Assembly: GCA_013423325.1 (NCBI GenBank)
Contig: BLJB01000104.1
Coordinates: 63,300-127,299, forward strand
Direction of reading: 5' to 3'
DNA: 64,000 nucleotides
From: Usnea hakonensis
Taxonomy: Eukaryota > Ascomycota > Lecanoromycetes > Lecanorales > Parmeliaceae
Under the pieces are notes generated by a model. That model searched no databases. It was not told the origin of the DNA and saw nothing but the letters and a program-made list of their open reading frames with translations. Positions 21,801 through 34,100 of the stretch are shown piece by piece. Position 1 is the stretch's first letter, and every line of letters starts with the position of its first letter. A program made the translations under genes and the position numbers.

Positions 21801-22304
21801 GTTTTGCTTGAAACGGGCATCTCACTTTTCACGGTGGATCGGAGAGAATACAGTGCTTTTGATCCGCTGTAGGAATGCTAGCGCCTGATACCTAGGCATA
21901 GCCAGCTGCAGCCTGCAGCTGACGTGGCTCTTCAGCCAGACGTTACCGAGGGGCGCAGTGAAGCCTCCATCGCTATAGAATCTAAGTGAAGACAGACGAA
22001 GTACCTTAGTCATGGCCAGAGTGAGGCGCTTTAGCTTTGTCGGAGACGAGCTGGCGGCAGCTGCGAGAATGAGGGAGACGATACTGATTGAGCGTCTTCA
22101 ACGGCTCATTGGTCGGAGAGAGTGCGACATGCCCTACTGTTTGTGGAAGAGTCTTGGATTTATTGCCTGAATTTAGATCCAATGTATCAAGTACTCGTAC
22201 TACACCATTCATTTGCTCAGCTATAGGTACCTTACGCAACCGCCGAAAACGAAGAGCAACGCTGGACTAAATGCAGTGATAATAACATGAGCTCTGCGTT
22301 GTAG
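18810..22304. other. Gene-poor 3.5 kb gap between regulator and FAS alpha, with simple repeats and a RIP patch
   Basis: 18961-19003 is a GGTAAG-type simple repeat. 19340-19375 has a GCCGTT/GCCGCA repeat. 19390-19870 is AT-rich with very few CpA or TpG, resembling the transposon block at 39.8 kb. 20568-20598 holds three TACCTTAGG units (GGTACC palindromes), and many TACCTTAC-like words follow up to 21560. A poly-T run is at 20813-20840. I recognise no protein, although short open frames exist (e.g. 19857-20183 minus, 22006-22239 minus). It is the largest non-coding interval inside the cluster and could mark a lost gene or a transposon scar. Confidence 0.55.
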
Positions 22305-25300
22305 CTAGAATACAGATGCCGAGCTTTCAAAAACAAATTCCTTCTTCTCGTCCTGGGAGACCCGAGCTCGGGGGTTGAGGAAAACGCTTCTTTCGCCAAC
22401 AGCCTGCCATGGGGAGCTATCCTTGGCTCTGACCAACGTGTTACCGATGATGCCCTCCATGAAGACATGATTGATCCGCCGCTCTCGCTCATGCGCGCGT
22501 CGCCGATACGCATCATATTCTTCTTCTTTGACAGCGGAGAACAGGTACTTGGGCCCAAGCCCAACTACAAGCCCTCCTTTCTGCCCGAAGCCAAAGGACG
22601 TCAGCATAAATGCCCGAATACCAGGAGTGTGCATTGTTCTTGATGGGTACACGAGGTGCGTAAACTGCTTGAGCTCAAGGTCAATGTTGTCTGCGTTCCT
22701 ATTGCCGGGAACAATGCCTGTCTGCAAAACCTGCAGGCAGCCATTCAGCATCCATGCCCCGGCGGCTGCTTTCGGGTGGCCGGTCAGATATTTTTGACTG
22801 ATGGCCAACAGTGGGTTGCCAACCGCGCGACCAAGGTGGCTCATCTGCTGGTCTAAGACGCTGGACTCGTTCTTATCGTTCCCCCGCGTCGAGGTTCCGT
22901 GCATGGATGCGACTTGGATGTCGTCAACAGTTAAGCCCCATGTCGCCATGGCAGCTCTGATGGGGGCGATATCAGGGTTTTGCTTTCGCAGATCATTAAA
23001 CCACATGTTCTGGGCGTCGCGAATTTTACAGTCTGCCGTCCTGTTGATGGCTGCGATCATTTCACTGGAAGCTGTATGCAACTTCAACTCATTGCTTCTC
23101 CATTCCTCAATGTTTGATATGGCTCCCCGAAGATTGCTTTTCCTAAGTTCCAGGCGTAGATAGGGAGAATTTGGAGCTTCTCGAGCTTCTCGTGCAGCAG
23201 TCAATAACCCTTGCCCAGGCGCAGGGATAGAGCGACCGATTTTGTCGCCAGCCATCTGCGTGTACGCCACAATTGCGTAAATGGGCAGACCCATTTGCAG
23301 GGCTAGTTCTGCATTCATTATCAACTGTACCCCACAGCCGGCTGACTCAACGAAACCACTTCGAGAAGTCGTCATTGGACGAGACATTTCAGATGGTAGC
23401 CTTCCTGCCTCAAACTCTCGATCTGAGCTTGCCGTCACGTTCATGCTTCCAAATTCGGTCGACATCTCTTCCTGGAAATCATCAGATCCTCCGACGATTG
23501 CTGCCTTTGCCTTGCCAGTTAGGATAGCCTCACAGCCTGTGTCCAAGGACTCGATGGCCGTCGCGCATATTCCCGACGGCGACTTGATGGGGCCCGTGGA
23601 GCCCATCAAAAGCATATTCACCCATGCCCCAAGGGCATTGTTGTATGACTCCTGGAGAATGTCACTTTGCACGGGCCGGTCAAGGTATCGCTCCCGGTAA
23701 ACGTCGCGTAATGCCAGCATCCCACCAGCCGCAGTCCCGAGGCAATTTGACAACTCAGATACGTGGATATGCTTGTAAAGTTCAAACGGATCCTCTATGC
23801 CTGCACTTAGTAAGGCTTGACTAACGCAGCATAAAGCGTATACAGTGACAGGATCAACTTGTGAAACAATGTTCTCGGGGACGCCGTATTTGGTAGGATC
23901 CCATCCTTTGGGAAGCTGACCAGAGACCTTTCGATCAAATGGGACAGCCTTTGGAACCATGAAGTGAACACCCTTTCCAATTTGCACTTTGTACTCTTCA
24001 GAGCCTAAGATTGGAGTGATTTTCACGTTGTCTCCGTGGCGAAGCTTAAAAGCTTCTGCGGCGCTCTTAGACGCTTCGAATGGTGGCAAGTCTTCCTCGA
24101 TCACGATTTCCGACAGAAGTTCTTTTTTGGCCGCGTCGTAGCCACCGAGACCCTCAGGCTCATTCAAACGTATACCAGCGTGGTTGATAATCTCATCACG
24201 ATACCGTGACTGAAACTCATGATCATGCACTGGCTGTTGAGTCTTCGAGTCTAGCCATCCCGAAAAAGGTTTTCCAGAGAGCTCTCCGACAAAATGTTTC
24301 ACCAAGCCCATTATCCATGCCATTTCGATATAGCCTTCTTGCGTGAAATCGGCAAGATGCTCCATCTCCCAGCGAGTCCTTGAGCTGCCCCATGGACCAA
24401 GCTCAGAATAACCGACCACGACGACAACGCGACGGAGATCTATCATTCCTTGAAGGTCCTCTAAACCTGCGGTGACTGACTGGTAGGCTGGCATTTCGGG
24501 CAGACCTATTTTGAGACTGGCACGTTTGTTGAATTTCCTGGAAGAGCTAGGCTTTCCCTTTGATGAGCCACGGTTCGTAAAAGCCTCATATTCCACTCTT
24601 TCCGTATGCAAAGCCTTCCGAAGCCTGCTCTCATCGGTGATCTCTCGCCGAGCAATTTTAAGCTTCGCCTTCAAGTCCTGGACGAACGATAGACCTCCGC
24701 ATAAACTAGCATAGATTGGCCCCTCTTCACAAAGAGAGGCGATTGCGGGTGTCATGAGCGCCAGAATATTGAATCCCATCTCGGATTGAGAAAATGTAAT
24801 CACATCTCCGGCTTCGATTCTCTCGGCTACAATATCATTGCCACTCATAAGACCGGTGCCTCTTGTCCAGCCAATTACAGCTCCACATATTGTAAGATAC
24901 TCAGACCAGCTCTCCGAGTACCATCGACTGAGTAGACTTTCTAAAGCAGTCTTAGACTCCGCATAAAGTCCGTCGCCACCAAAACTGCCATGATTTGGGG
25001 AAAGAGGTACTATGACACTGGTAGGCCATGTATCAAACCCCCGTCGTTGTTTCTGTTGCTTGACAAACCCAAGTAATCGTAGCAAGTTCGTGAGCATTAC
25101 ACGGTGTGCCAGCTCTGATTTGCTGTCTAAGGCATCAATTTCGCGATCAGCCTCAGGAATTGCTGCAAATGGTACGATGAAATCCAGATCGACACCAAAT
25201 CCTGACTTGCTACTGTAGATGTGTTCGATAAGGGCCTCACAGTCCTTCTTGCTCCCTTGATTGAATGGTAGCATTTTTAGCCTGGATCCAAGTGCACCGA

Positions 25301-27433
25301 AATCTCTGTAAAGAGATCTGTAGAACTTCGAAGCGTCCGAGACAGAACGACTCGTGCTGACAATCACGTCCGCACCACCAGAGATCAAACCTTTGACGAC
25401 TTCTGCGCCGATTGAGTCTGGCCCTGCTCCTGTGATCAAGATTGTCTTTCCAACAAACGACAACCCAGAGCCACAGCCTTGATCGAGGCTGTCCATCAGT
25501 AGCCTTGTCGCCTCTCGGTTATATTGCCACTCGTCTCCGTTGCGACGTTTGAGATGAATATAGGGAATCCGGTCACCTGTGTGGGGAAGTAAGCGACCAT
25601 GCTGGATCCACAGACTGTAATCATTCGATCCACGGATTGCGCTCCGGGGAATCTGTTCGTACTTGATGTTCCCTGTCGAGTCTATTGTCGTTTTAGGTGA
25701 TATTGTTGGCTTGTTGTATTTGAATGTTGGATCTGCCTTGGTGACCCGCATCCACGTATGGAGCTGAGCATCTACTATTGATTTGGGTCTTGGGTGGAAA
25801 GTAGCGTTCGAGCGGGAATCGTGATATTTCACGATATCTCCGCAACTTGGTTCCCACCGATTCAGTACATGGCGGAGGCGGTCATCCGTCTGAAGACACT
25901 TGGGGACACTATCTTCCGGGTTTACTTGGTTCAGAAGAAAGATCAAATCTTCCCGGACCCAGTTCCAGGAAGAATCGTATGTACGGGACTTAGTCGGATC
26001 GAACCTTGGCTCCACGCCTGTAGTAAAATCATCATCAAGCTCTGATCTCATCAGGTCAAGACGCGCAACGATGGTTTCTTGGAGAGCCTCTAACTTGGCT
26101 ACTTTATCGCTACTACCCGAATGATCCTGCCCAAGATATCTAGCGAGAACCTCAAACTGCTTCATGAGATACTCTTTCTGCTGCTTATTGGCAGCGTCGA
26201 TACTCGCAGGGTTGGCCACTGTGGCAGAAAAATGCGACGCAACAGCGCCCCCGGCTTGCGCGTCTGGGAAAACAGCGATTCCAGCTTGCTTCGCATAGCG
26301 TATAGCAACGGAGTCCACGAATTCTTTCGCAGACGCCAAGTCTGCTAGACGTGAAGTGGGCTCCGTTGTTACTGCAAAGCAGATGGCTGCACTTTGACGG
26401 TCTTGGCCGAGCCCCCAGCGAGAGTCTAAGTATCCTCGAATCGCCGCTTGGTTAAAACCTGCAGGCATCTTGGACGAGATGAGTCTTGAAACCAGCTTTG
26501 ACATGGGTTTTCCGATCTGGCCAGAGAAAGTCGAGTCTAGGCTCGAACACAGTGACTGAACGGTCAAATTTTCAGCATCGTCGGGCAGACTCCCAAATTC
26601 GGCATCCAGATCACCAATTAATTCGTTCTGGAGCGCTGACTTTCCTGGCAATTGATCAGTTCTCAAACATAAAGTGAGCTATGCGCGGTCAGAAATTGAG
26701 CTCTTACCTCCAGAAAGGTCTCTTATGGTTTTGTCAACTGGAAGCTCATCCATGGGCTGCTTCAATTTCTGAGCTATCAGCGCTAGGGCGATATCCTTGG
26801 CCGACAAAGGCACATCTTTGATCGATCTGGAAGTCACGCTTGGTGTTCCACTAGCTGGCGAGCCGCTTAGTTGTCCACTTGCCGGTTGGAATGAAGGCGA
26901 AATAGTGAGCCGCGCTGGTTCCGATTCATCGGGCTTCCTCAATTGAGTCTGACTGGTTGATTGCGTTGAAACAGGCTCACACTTCTGTCCCACCGCGGCG
27001 TTTCTGTCCTCGTATTCGTAACATATGGCTTCTGTATCAGTGCTGTTTGACAGGAGCTGACGTTTCACCACGCGGAATCTATCTTGGGAGAGAAATTTGC
27101 GATTCAGGGTTCTTTCTGCCATGGTAGAAAGAACTTTAGAAGGGCCGATCTCAATATATCGCTGCACATTGGGATATCTTCCTAGGATCAGATCCTGGAT
27201 TTCGATCCTAGATGTTTTCGTATCAATACGGAAGTTGACAAAGACTGTTGAGCTTTGGATCGTAAAAACTGACCATCGTACAGGATACGCGAGTTGATAT
27301 CTTCCAGTGAATTTAGCCATAGTCTCTACACTCTTTCCAGCCAAACTTACGATAGAAGCTCAACTAAGAGCTTGTGTGCCACGGACTGGCGGTCGGCAGC
27401 GCTCGAGAGAGAGACCGAGCCACTGACAGGCAT
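22305..27433 (-). CDS. Fatty acid synthase alpha subunit, HexA/StcJ-like, no PPT domain
   Basis: Alpha chain of a dedicated cytosolic FAS that builds an acyl chain with the beta chain at 28152. Minus-strand exons 27351-27433, 27274-27300, 26708-27207 and 22305-26644 give 1649 residues. The start MPVSGSVSLSSAADRQSVAHK leads into LLVELLSYQLAYPVRWIEIQD, the MPT C-terminal part. The ACP phosphopantetheine serine is S206 in GGKSALQNEL; intron 3 cuts this motif. Ketoreductase: ITGAGPDSIG at 607-616, with Y764 and K768. Ketosynthase: C1230 in GICATAIES, H1452 in MHGTST, H1493 in TGHPKAAAG. The chain stops about 100 residues after the ketosynthase (FESSASVF), with none of the C-terminal phosphopantetheinyl transferase domain of primary FAS, so ACP must be activated in trans. 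Exons 1-2 (83 and 27 bases) are hidden from simple ORF calling. Confidence 0.95.
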
Positions 27434-27725
27434 AACGATTCGGTTGCAAATTCACTCTAGTCAGAAATTTTTTCGACTTCGCTTCAAAATAGCGTACTGC
27501 GTAGTCTCTGTGTGATGCCAGCTAAATGGTTGAGCAGCTGAGACGAGGTAGCTTTACCGCGCACGCACGAGTCCTCCATCACATCAAGTAGTGGTATCTA
27601 CACCCACTGCAGATGGTACTTCATGACCCTCTAGCACCGCTCTGGAGAGCGTTCCAGGCGCTAGTCACGATTGTTGCTTCCGAAGCTCCGTACGATACCG
27701 GAGTACAACATACGGCGTCCGAGAG

Positions 27726-27732
27726 CGGGCCG
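27726..27732. promoter_or_regulatory. Candidate cluster operator CGGNCCG (FAS promoter, site 1)
   Basis: CGGGCCG, 293 bases upstream of the FAS alpha ATG. Same palindrome as in the other cluster promoters. Confidence 0.5.
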
Positions 27733-27984
27733 TTATGGGAAAAAACCCTTCGTCCCGTAGGTGGGCGGTAAGGTATTAAGCTTGGTGGCCGAAACACAAG
27801 CCACCACTTCAGGATTTTCTGGTGACATGGTGGTCACCTATGTGTTGCGAGATGCTGACTGCACCGTCAACAGACGACTCTCCACCGGCGTCTATGGCGC
27901 CTCCTGTAGACCCATTAGGTGCGCTCGAAGCACTCTCCAGGTCTGGAGATCTATAATATCGTCACCAGCGCGCTCATATCCCGG

Positions 27985-27991
27985 CGGGCCG
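27985..27991. promoter_or_regulatory. Candidate cluster operator CGGNCCG (FAS promoter, site 2)
   Basis: CGGGCCG within CGGCGGGCCGC, 161 bases upstream of the FAS beta ATG. Confidence 0.5.
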
Positions 27992-28151
27992 CTGTGGGAC
28001 TAATGAGCTATTGTCCAAGTTGGATTTGAATTTGGAAATAATGATGATTGGCGCATCGTACATATGGCAGATGGCTCTGACTGGAGTAGATGTTCTTCCT
28101 CCTTGGCTTTTACATCTTCCTCAATAAGAGATTATCTGCAAAACGGCCATC

Positions 28152-31100
28152 ATGGCATTGCACACGCCGTCATCCAGCTCCTCAAACTCTTGGAATGATG
28201 TTGCCAACACGACCGCTGGCAGGACAACTACCTCTCAAATTTTCCCTGAGGAGATTTGTCAAGAGCTCCCTTTGTATCTCAATTTTGCGGAGATTGAATG
28301 CACATTCCCTGTCCCGGATTGCGACATTTCGACTTTGAAGAGGCAACAAGTTGCTTTCCTTGACTGTCTTCATTCGAAGGACCACTCAGACGAAAGACGA
28401 CCTCAATCATCCGTGACATTGGGACTTCAATTCATCCAATTCCTATTCGACAACAAAGTTTCTATCGACGATATCAAATCTGTCCTGCGGTCTTTCACAC
28501 AACAATTTCTATGTCTTACTGATATCCACACCATTGTCACTGAGATTTCCGATTCCTTGCAAGTCAAGAAACAGGCTCTGAGGACGTACTACGCCGCCAG
28601 ATCATTAAGCTTAACCAGTCTCGAGCCTGTGGAAAGTGCACTGATCAGCGCAGCTGAGGAAGGATCGGCAAGCATCTATGCTGTCTTCGGAGGGCATGGG
28701 GCGAACAATACAAAATGCGTCGCGAAGCTCAGAGATCTCAATTTCCAATTCCAGCCACTTCTAGCTGATCTTATTGATGTGGTGAACCCACTTCTGCAAA
28801 GACTGTCACGTCTCCCTCAAACTAGAGAGTATTATCGACCTCGCTATCTAGATCTGACTAATTGGCTGGAGGAAATCGAGACAGTACCTGATCAGGAGTC
28901 TCTTGCTGCTGCTGCTTTCAGCTTCCCAATTATAGGGCTCATCAGTCTAGCTCGTTTCCATGTCATGTGCAGAATCTTGAACAAAAGCCCAGGGCAATTG
29001 CGATCTTGCTTTCGGGGTATAACAGGACACTCTCAAGGCATCATAGTCGCTTCTGCGATAGCTGAGTCAGGCTCATGGGAATCATTCTACGAGAATGCGA
29101 AAATAGCAGTTGAGACACTGTTCTGGATTGGGTTTGAAAGCGAGCAAGTAGCTCCGCGATGCTCGCTCTCAGCAACGGCTATTGCAGATAGCTTAGATCA
29201 CGGAGAAGGTCGACCGGCGTCGATGCTCAGCGTGCGGAATCTCTCACAAAGTCAAGTAGAAGCTGTTGTTGAGAAGTGCAATTGTGGTTTAGCTGTGGGA
29301 AAAAAGGTCTACATTGGCTTAATAAACTCTCGAGATGACTTTGTCATTTCTGGGCCAGCTGACACTTTGCACGGGCTGAATCTCCACCTAAGGGATATCA
29401 AGGCAGATCCAGCTCAGGACCAGTCACGGATCCGATTTAGCCGGCGGAAACCTGTCATCGACCATCAATTTTTAGCTATCAATGCCCCATTACACAGTCC
29501 ACACCTTAAAGAAGCCGCCGAGAAGATCATGTTCCATGTTGCCGACAAGACTTTCGTCAAAGGTGACAAACCAACCCCTGTGTATCATACAGAGAATGGC
29601 CTTGATGTTTTTGAGCAGGAGACAGGAGGTGTCATATCAAATTTAGTAAAGGCAATCACCGTAGACATCGTCGACTGGCCTGCGGCTTCGAAATTTCCTC
29701 ATGCTTCGCATATCATAGCTTTTGACGCAGACGTCGGAGCCCTAATGGCCAAAAACCAGGAAGGCCAAGGTGTCCGGGTGATAATGGCAAGTGAGATGGA
29801 GACACAAATAAATGGAGCAGGGTGTCAGGCCGAGCTTTTCACCAGGCATCTACCAGATCCTGTATTGAAACCTAAAAGCTGGGTCGACGCTTTTCTTCCT
29901 CGGCCTGCGAAGCTTAACAATGGGCAATGGCTATTGAATACAAAAATGAGCAGGCTTTTAGGGACGCCACCTATTATGGTCGCCGGTATGACGCCTACAA
30001 CGGTGCCTTGGGACTTTGTTGCAGCAATCATGAATGCCGGTTACCATGCCGAACTTGCTGGTGGAGGCTATCACGACAGTGGATCCATGAGTACGGCTAT
30101 CAGAAAGCTGGCCGAGAACATACCAACCGGTAGAGGGATTACTTGCAATCTTATCTATGTTTCCCCCAAAGCATTGGCTTGGCAAATACCGATGGTTGGT
30201 CAGCTGATTCGTGAAGGGGTCCCAATCGATGGCCTCACCATTGGTGCCGGAGTACCCTCTACCGATATTGCCGCTGAGTACATCATGTCGCTTGGCCTGA
30301 AACACATCTCTTTCAAGCCCGGTTCAATCTCTGCAATCAGGCAGGTGGTCTCCATAGCAGAGTCACATCCTTCCTTCCCTGTAATCTTGCAATGGACCGG
30401 TGGCAGGGGGGGAGGACATCATTCTTTCGAAGATTTCCACCAACCACTACTCGAGACGTATGCCGAGATACGTCGGGTTTCAAATGTAATCCTCATAGTC
30501 GGCAGTGGGTTTGGAGGCGCTGAGGACACCTATCCCTACCTCACAGGCACATGGGCTCATCAGTTCGGACGATGCTTGATGCCGGTCGATGGCATACTTT
30601 TGGGCAGCCGGATGATGGTGGCAAAAGAAGCGCGTACCTCTCCGCAGTCTAAAAAATTGATCGTGGAAGCAACCGGCTCAACGGAATGGGAAAGAAGCTA
30701 TGATGGAGAAGTTGGAGGTGTGATGACAGTTCAGTCAGAAATGGGACAGCCGATTCACAAGATAGCGACGCGTGGTGTCCGATTGTGGGCCGATATGGAC
30801 AAGAGAATCTTTTCGCTACCAAGGGACAAGAGGGTGGCAGAGTTGCAGAAGAATAGAGCCTGGATTTTGCAACGGCTCAACGATGATTTCGCTAAACCTT
30901 GGTTTGGAAAGTCGTCCTCTGGTGCTTTGGTTGACATGTCCGAGATGACTTACGCAGAGATTTTGACACGTTTAGTTGATTTAATGTATGTCACGCACCA
31001 AAAGCGGTGGATTGATGAGTCCTATCTGCAACTAGTTTTCGATGTTGCCTGGCGAATGGCGGAGCGGCTATCATATGAGGACATTGATATCTCGACGCTA

Positions 31101-34100
31101 AAAGACCCTTACAGCTTCCTAGACTCTTTCTTTGCCACTCGTCCACATGCGCGGACCTTGCTGATTCACCCCGAAGACGCTTCCTGGGTCATCAGGAGAT
31201 GCAAGCAACGCAGCCAAAAGCCCGTAAATTTTGTCCCAGTGCTAGACGAGGACTTCGAAGTTTTTTTCAAGAAAGATTCCTTGTGGCAGTGTGAAGATGT
31301 CGATGCTGTTGTCAATGAGGATGCTGGTAGGGTCTGCATTCTGCAAGGGCCTACCTCTGCTCGGTATTCTCTCCGTCAGGACGAGCCAGCCAAGGATATC
31401 CTCGATGCTATATGCTTGCAACACATAAGCATGATACACAAATTAGAGTCCGAGAAAGGTGACCTACACAGCGAGCTCAGTGAAACATTCAAAGGACACA
31501 TAGACTCGGACTTACATAAAGATGACTCAATTCGGGGAGTCCATTCTCGTACGCTATCGCCCAATGAGTCTAATTGGATAGACACTCTCCTGAGTGAGGA
31601 TCACGTCTATCAAGGCAATTCCCGAGTGACCAATCCACTCCGTCGACTCTTTCAATCCCAGTCCAGGACAGCGATGCTCAATGAAGAAGAATACTCGCAA
31701 GTTCGGCTCATAAATGGATTGAATGACTGCAAAGAGAGCCAAGCTCGGATTCGGTGCTTCAAGAATTCGAAAGTTTCGGTCGATCTCTACCATCCTGGCC
31801 ACGACGACAATAACCCCGCGATGATCTCGTTCCGGTTTGGGTATTCTGCCGATGGGTGGCACCGTTGTCTTAGGGAGGAAATGGAACAAAGAAATCATCG
31901 GATCAAGTCGTACTACCGTAAAATCTGGCTTGGTTCAGACCTCACCAAAAGCGAACGCTTAGATTCTATTTTTGATGGTGAAGAAATCATGCTTACACGG
32001 GAAATGCTTCACAACGCAGTATCCACAGTCGGCGAGGCTTACGCAGACAATGAGATGACAAAGTCAGTGTCGGCGAATTTTCCTATGGATTACTGCATTG
32101 TTGTTTTGTGGGACGTCATCGTGAGACCTCTCTTGGTCGAAGATTTCGATTGTGACCTACTCAAAATAGTCCATCGATCCAATACCTTCGAGTATGCCCG
32201 AGGAGCTTTGCCATTGCAAATAGGGGACAAGGTCAGCGCAAGGTCTCGCGTCGAGGCTGTCACGATTGAGCCTGCCGGCAAGTCCTTGATTGTCAAAGCC
32301 GATATTAAGCGCACTGGTGAGACTATTGCTACGGTAATATCTACTTTCTTATGTAAGGGTACTTTTACGGACTTCAACACAACGTTCAAGTACTCCGAAC
32401 CGCCAGTGATGAAGCTTCTCATCGAAAGCGCGCAAGATGAAGCCCTTCTTCGCGACCGAAAATGGTTCCACCTTGACCAAACTTACACTTCTCTCGTAGG
32501 AAAATGTCTGCTCTTTCGGCTCCGGACACGTCTGACGTACGATGATCATGGAGGTAAAGACCAAATTCAAACAAATGGGGTGGTCTTCGAGCATCAACTG
32601 GATGGCGCAGAGAGAAAGGTTGGAGACGTTGACCTTTTGGCTTGTGGCTCCAGAGGCAATCCGGTTACGGACTATTTGGAACGAAAAGGTCAACCAGCAG
32701 CTAATAGAGTCGACTTAGAGAAACCGGGTTGGACAGGCCAATCTTCGTTGGACGTGACAATGCCTAGCTCTAATGAAAGTTACGCACGACTCTCTGGGGA
32801 TTGTAACCCCATCCATGTCTCGCAAATTTTCGCAGATTGGGCAGGTCTCCCAGGCATCATAAGCCATGGCATGCTCACTTCAGCTGTAGCAAGAGGTGCT
32901 ATAGAGCACCTTGTAGGCGATGGGCAGAGAACACGCTTTCGAAGATGGTCTACTTCCTTTGTTGGCATCGTCTTTCCCGGAGACCGACTTACGGTAAGCT
33001 TCCAACATACAGCCATGCTCCTTGGTAGAATGGTGTTACAAGTCTCAGTGCATAGACTGGGTACCACCGAGAAGGTGCTCGAAGGTGAAGCTGAGCTTGA
33101 GCAAGAAGAGACTGCATACGTTTTCACTGGACAGGGAAGCCAGTCAGCCGACATGGGAATGGCCCTGTATAATTCAAGCCCAGTGGCGAGGAGGATATGG
33201 GACGAGGCAGACGACATGCTGAAAGATGCTTACGGTAAGGATCGACTGTAATATTAATGCTCTCAGCAAACTGACTTGGAGATAGGATGGTCCATTAAGG
33301 AGATTGTTCGCAACAACCCGAAGACGTTTACAGTCCGCTTCGGCGGCAAGCGAGGACGCCAGATCAGAGAAAACTATCTGGCAATGAAAGTGGACGACAC
33401 TCTTCCCGATGGGCGTACAGTCTCAGTCCCTATACTCAAGGCCCTAAACGACCGATCTGAATCATATACATTCTCCGATCCTCGAGGCTTGATCTTCTCC
33501 ACGCAGTTTGCTCAACCGGCTATCGTGCTTGTCGAGAAGGCCTCCTTTGAAGATATGCGGTCTAAAGGCCTTGTGCAAGAGCAAGCGATGTATGGCGGCC
33601 ATTCTTTGGGGGAGTATGGATCGCTCTCCGCTTTGGCTGATTTTATGCCTTTGGGAGCGTTGATAAAGCTCCTTTTCTACAGGGGCTTAGCAATGCAAGT
33701 AGCCATGGAGATAGATGAAGACGGTCGGACGGAGTACGCCATGGTCGCGGTGAACCCTGTTCGAGTTGGCAAATGTAACTTGTGCGCTCTCTTCCTTCTC
33801 GAAACGGTTGCTTACGACTCACAGTCTTTGACGAGACTGCACTACGACAAGTCACTAGAATGATCATGCAAGAAAGCCAGAGCCTTTTAGAAATCGTCAA
33901 CCTCAACGTTGAAGGCGAGCAGTACGTCTGCGCGGGCCATGTAAGTATCCCCGGATGCCCAACACAATATTCGTTTGACTAAGACGCTATCAGCTACGTG
34001 CAATCGCAGCTCTGGGATCCCTCCTCAACCACCTAGCTACCACTCCCCACGCAGCCGAAACCGTTGCATCTCCAAACGACCTCCAAACCCTCGTCGAAAA

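Larger units (their letters stand above)
27434..28151. promoter_or_regulatory. Bidirectional FAS alpha/beta promoter
   Basis: Divergent 718-base promoter of the two FAS genes, arranged for joint expression. Two CGGGCCG palindromes lie at 27726-27732 and 27985-27991, spaced 259 bases apart. No coding sequence recognised. Confidence 0.65.

Noticed and set aside
22006..22304. Small minus-strand frame just after FAS alpha, considered as a detached PPT domain
   Set aside because: It shows no phosphopantetheinyl transferase motif and is far too short.
27318..27344. FAS alpha start at MAKFTG (27320)
   Set aside because: That Met lies in an intron. Splicing 27301-27350 and 27208-27273 restores LLVELLSYQLAYPVRWIEIQD and an upstream ATG at 27433.
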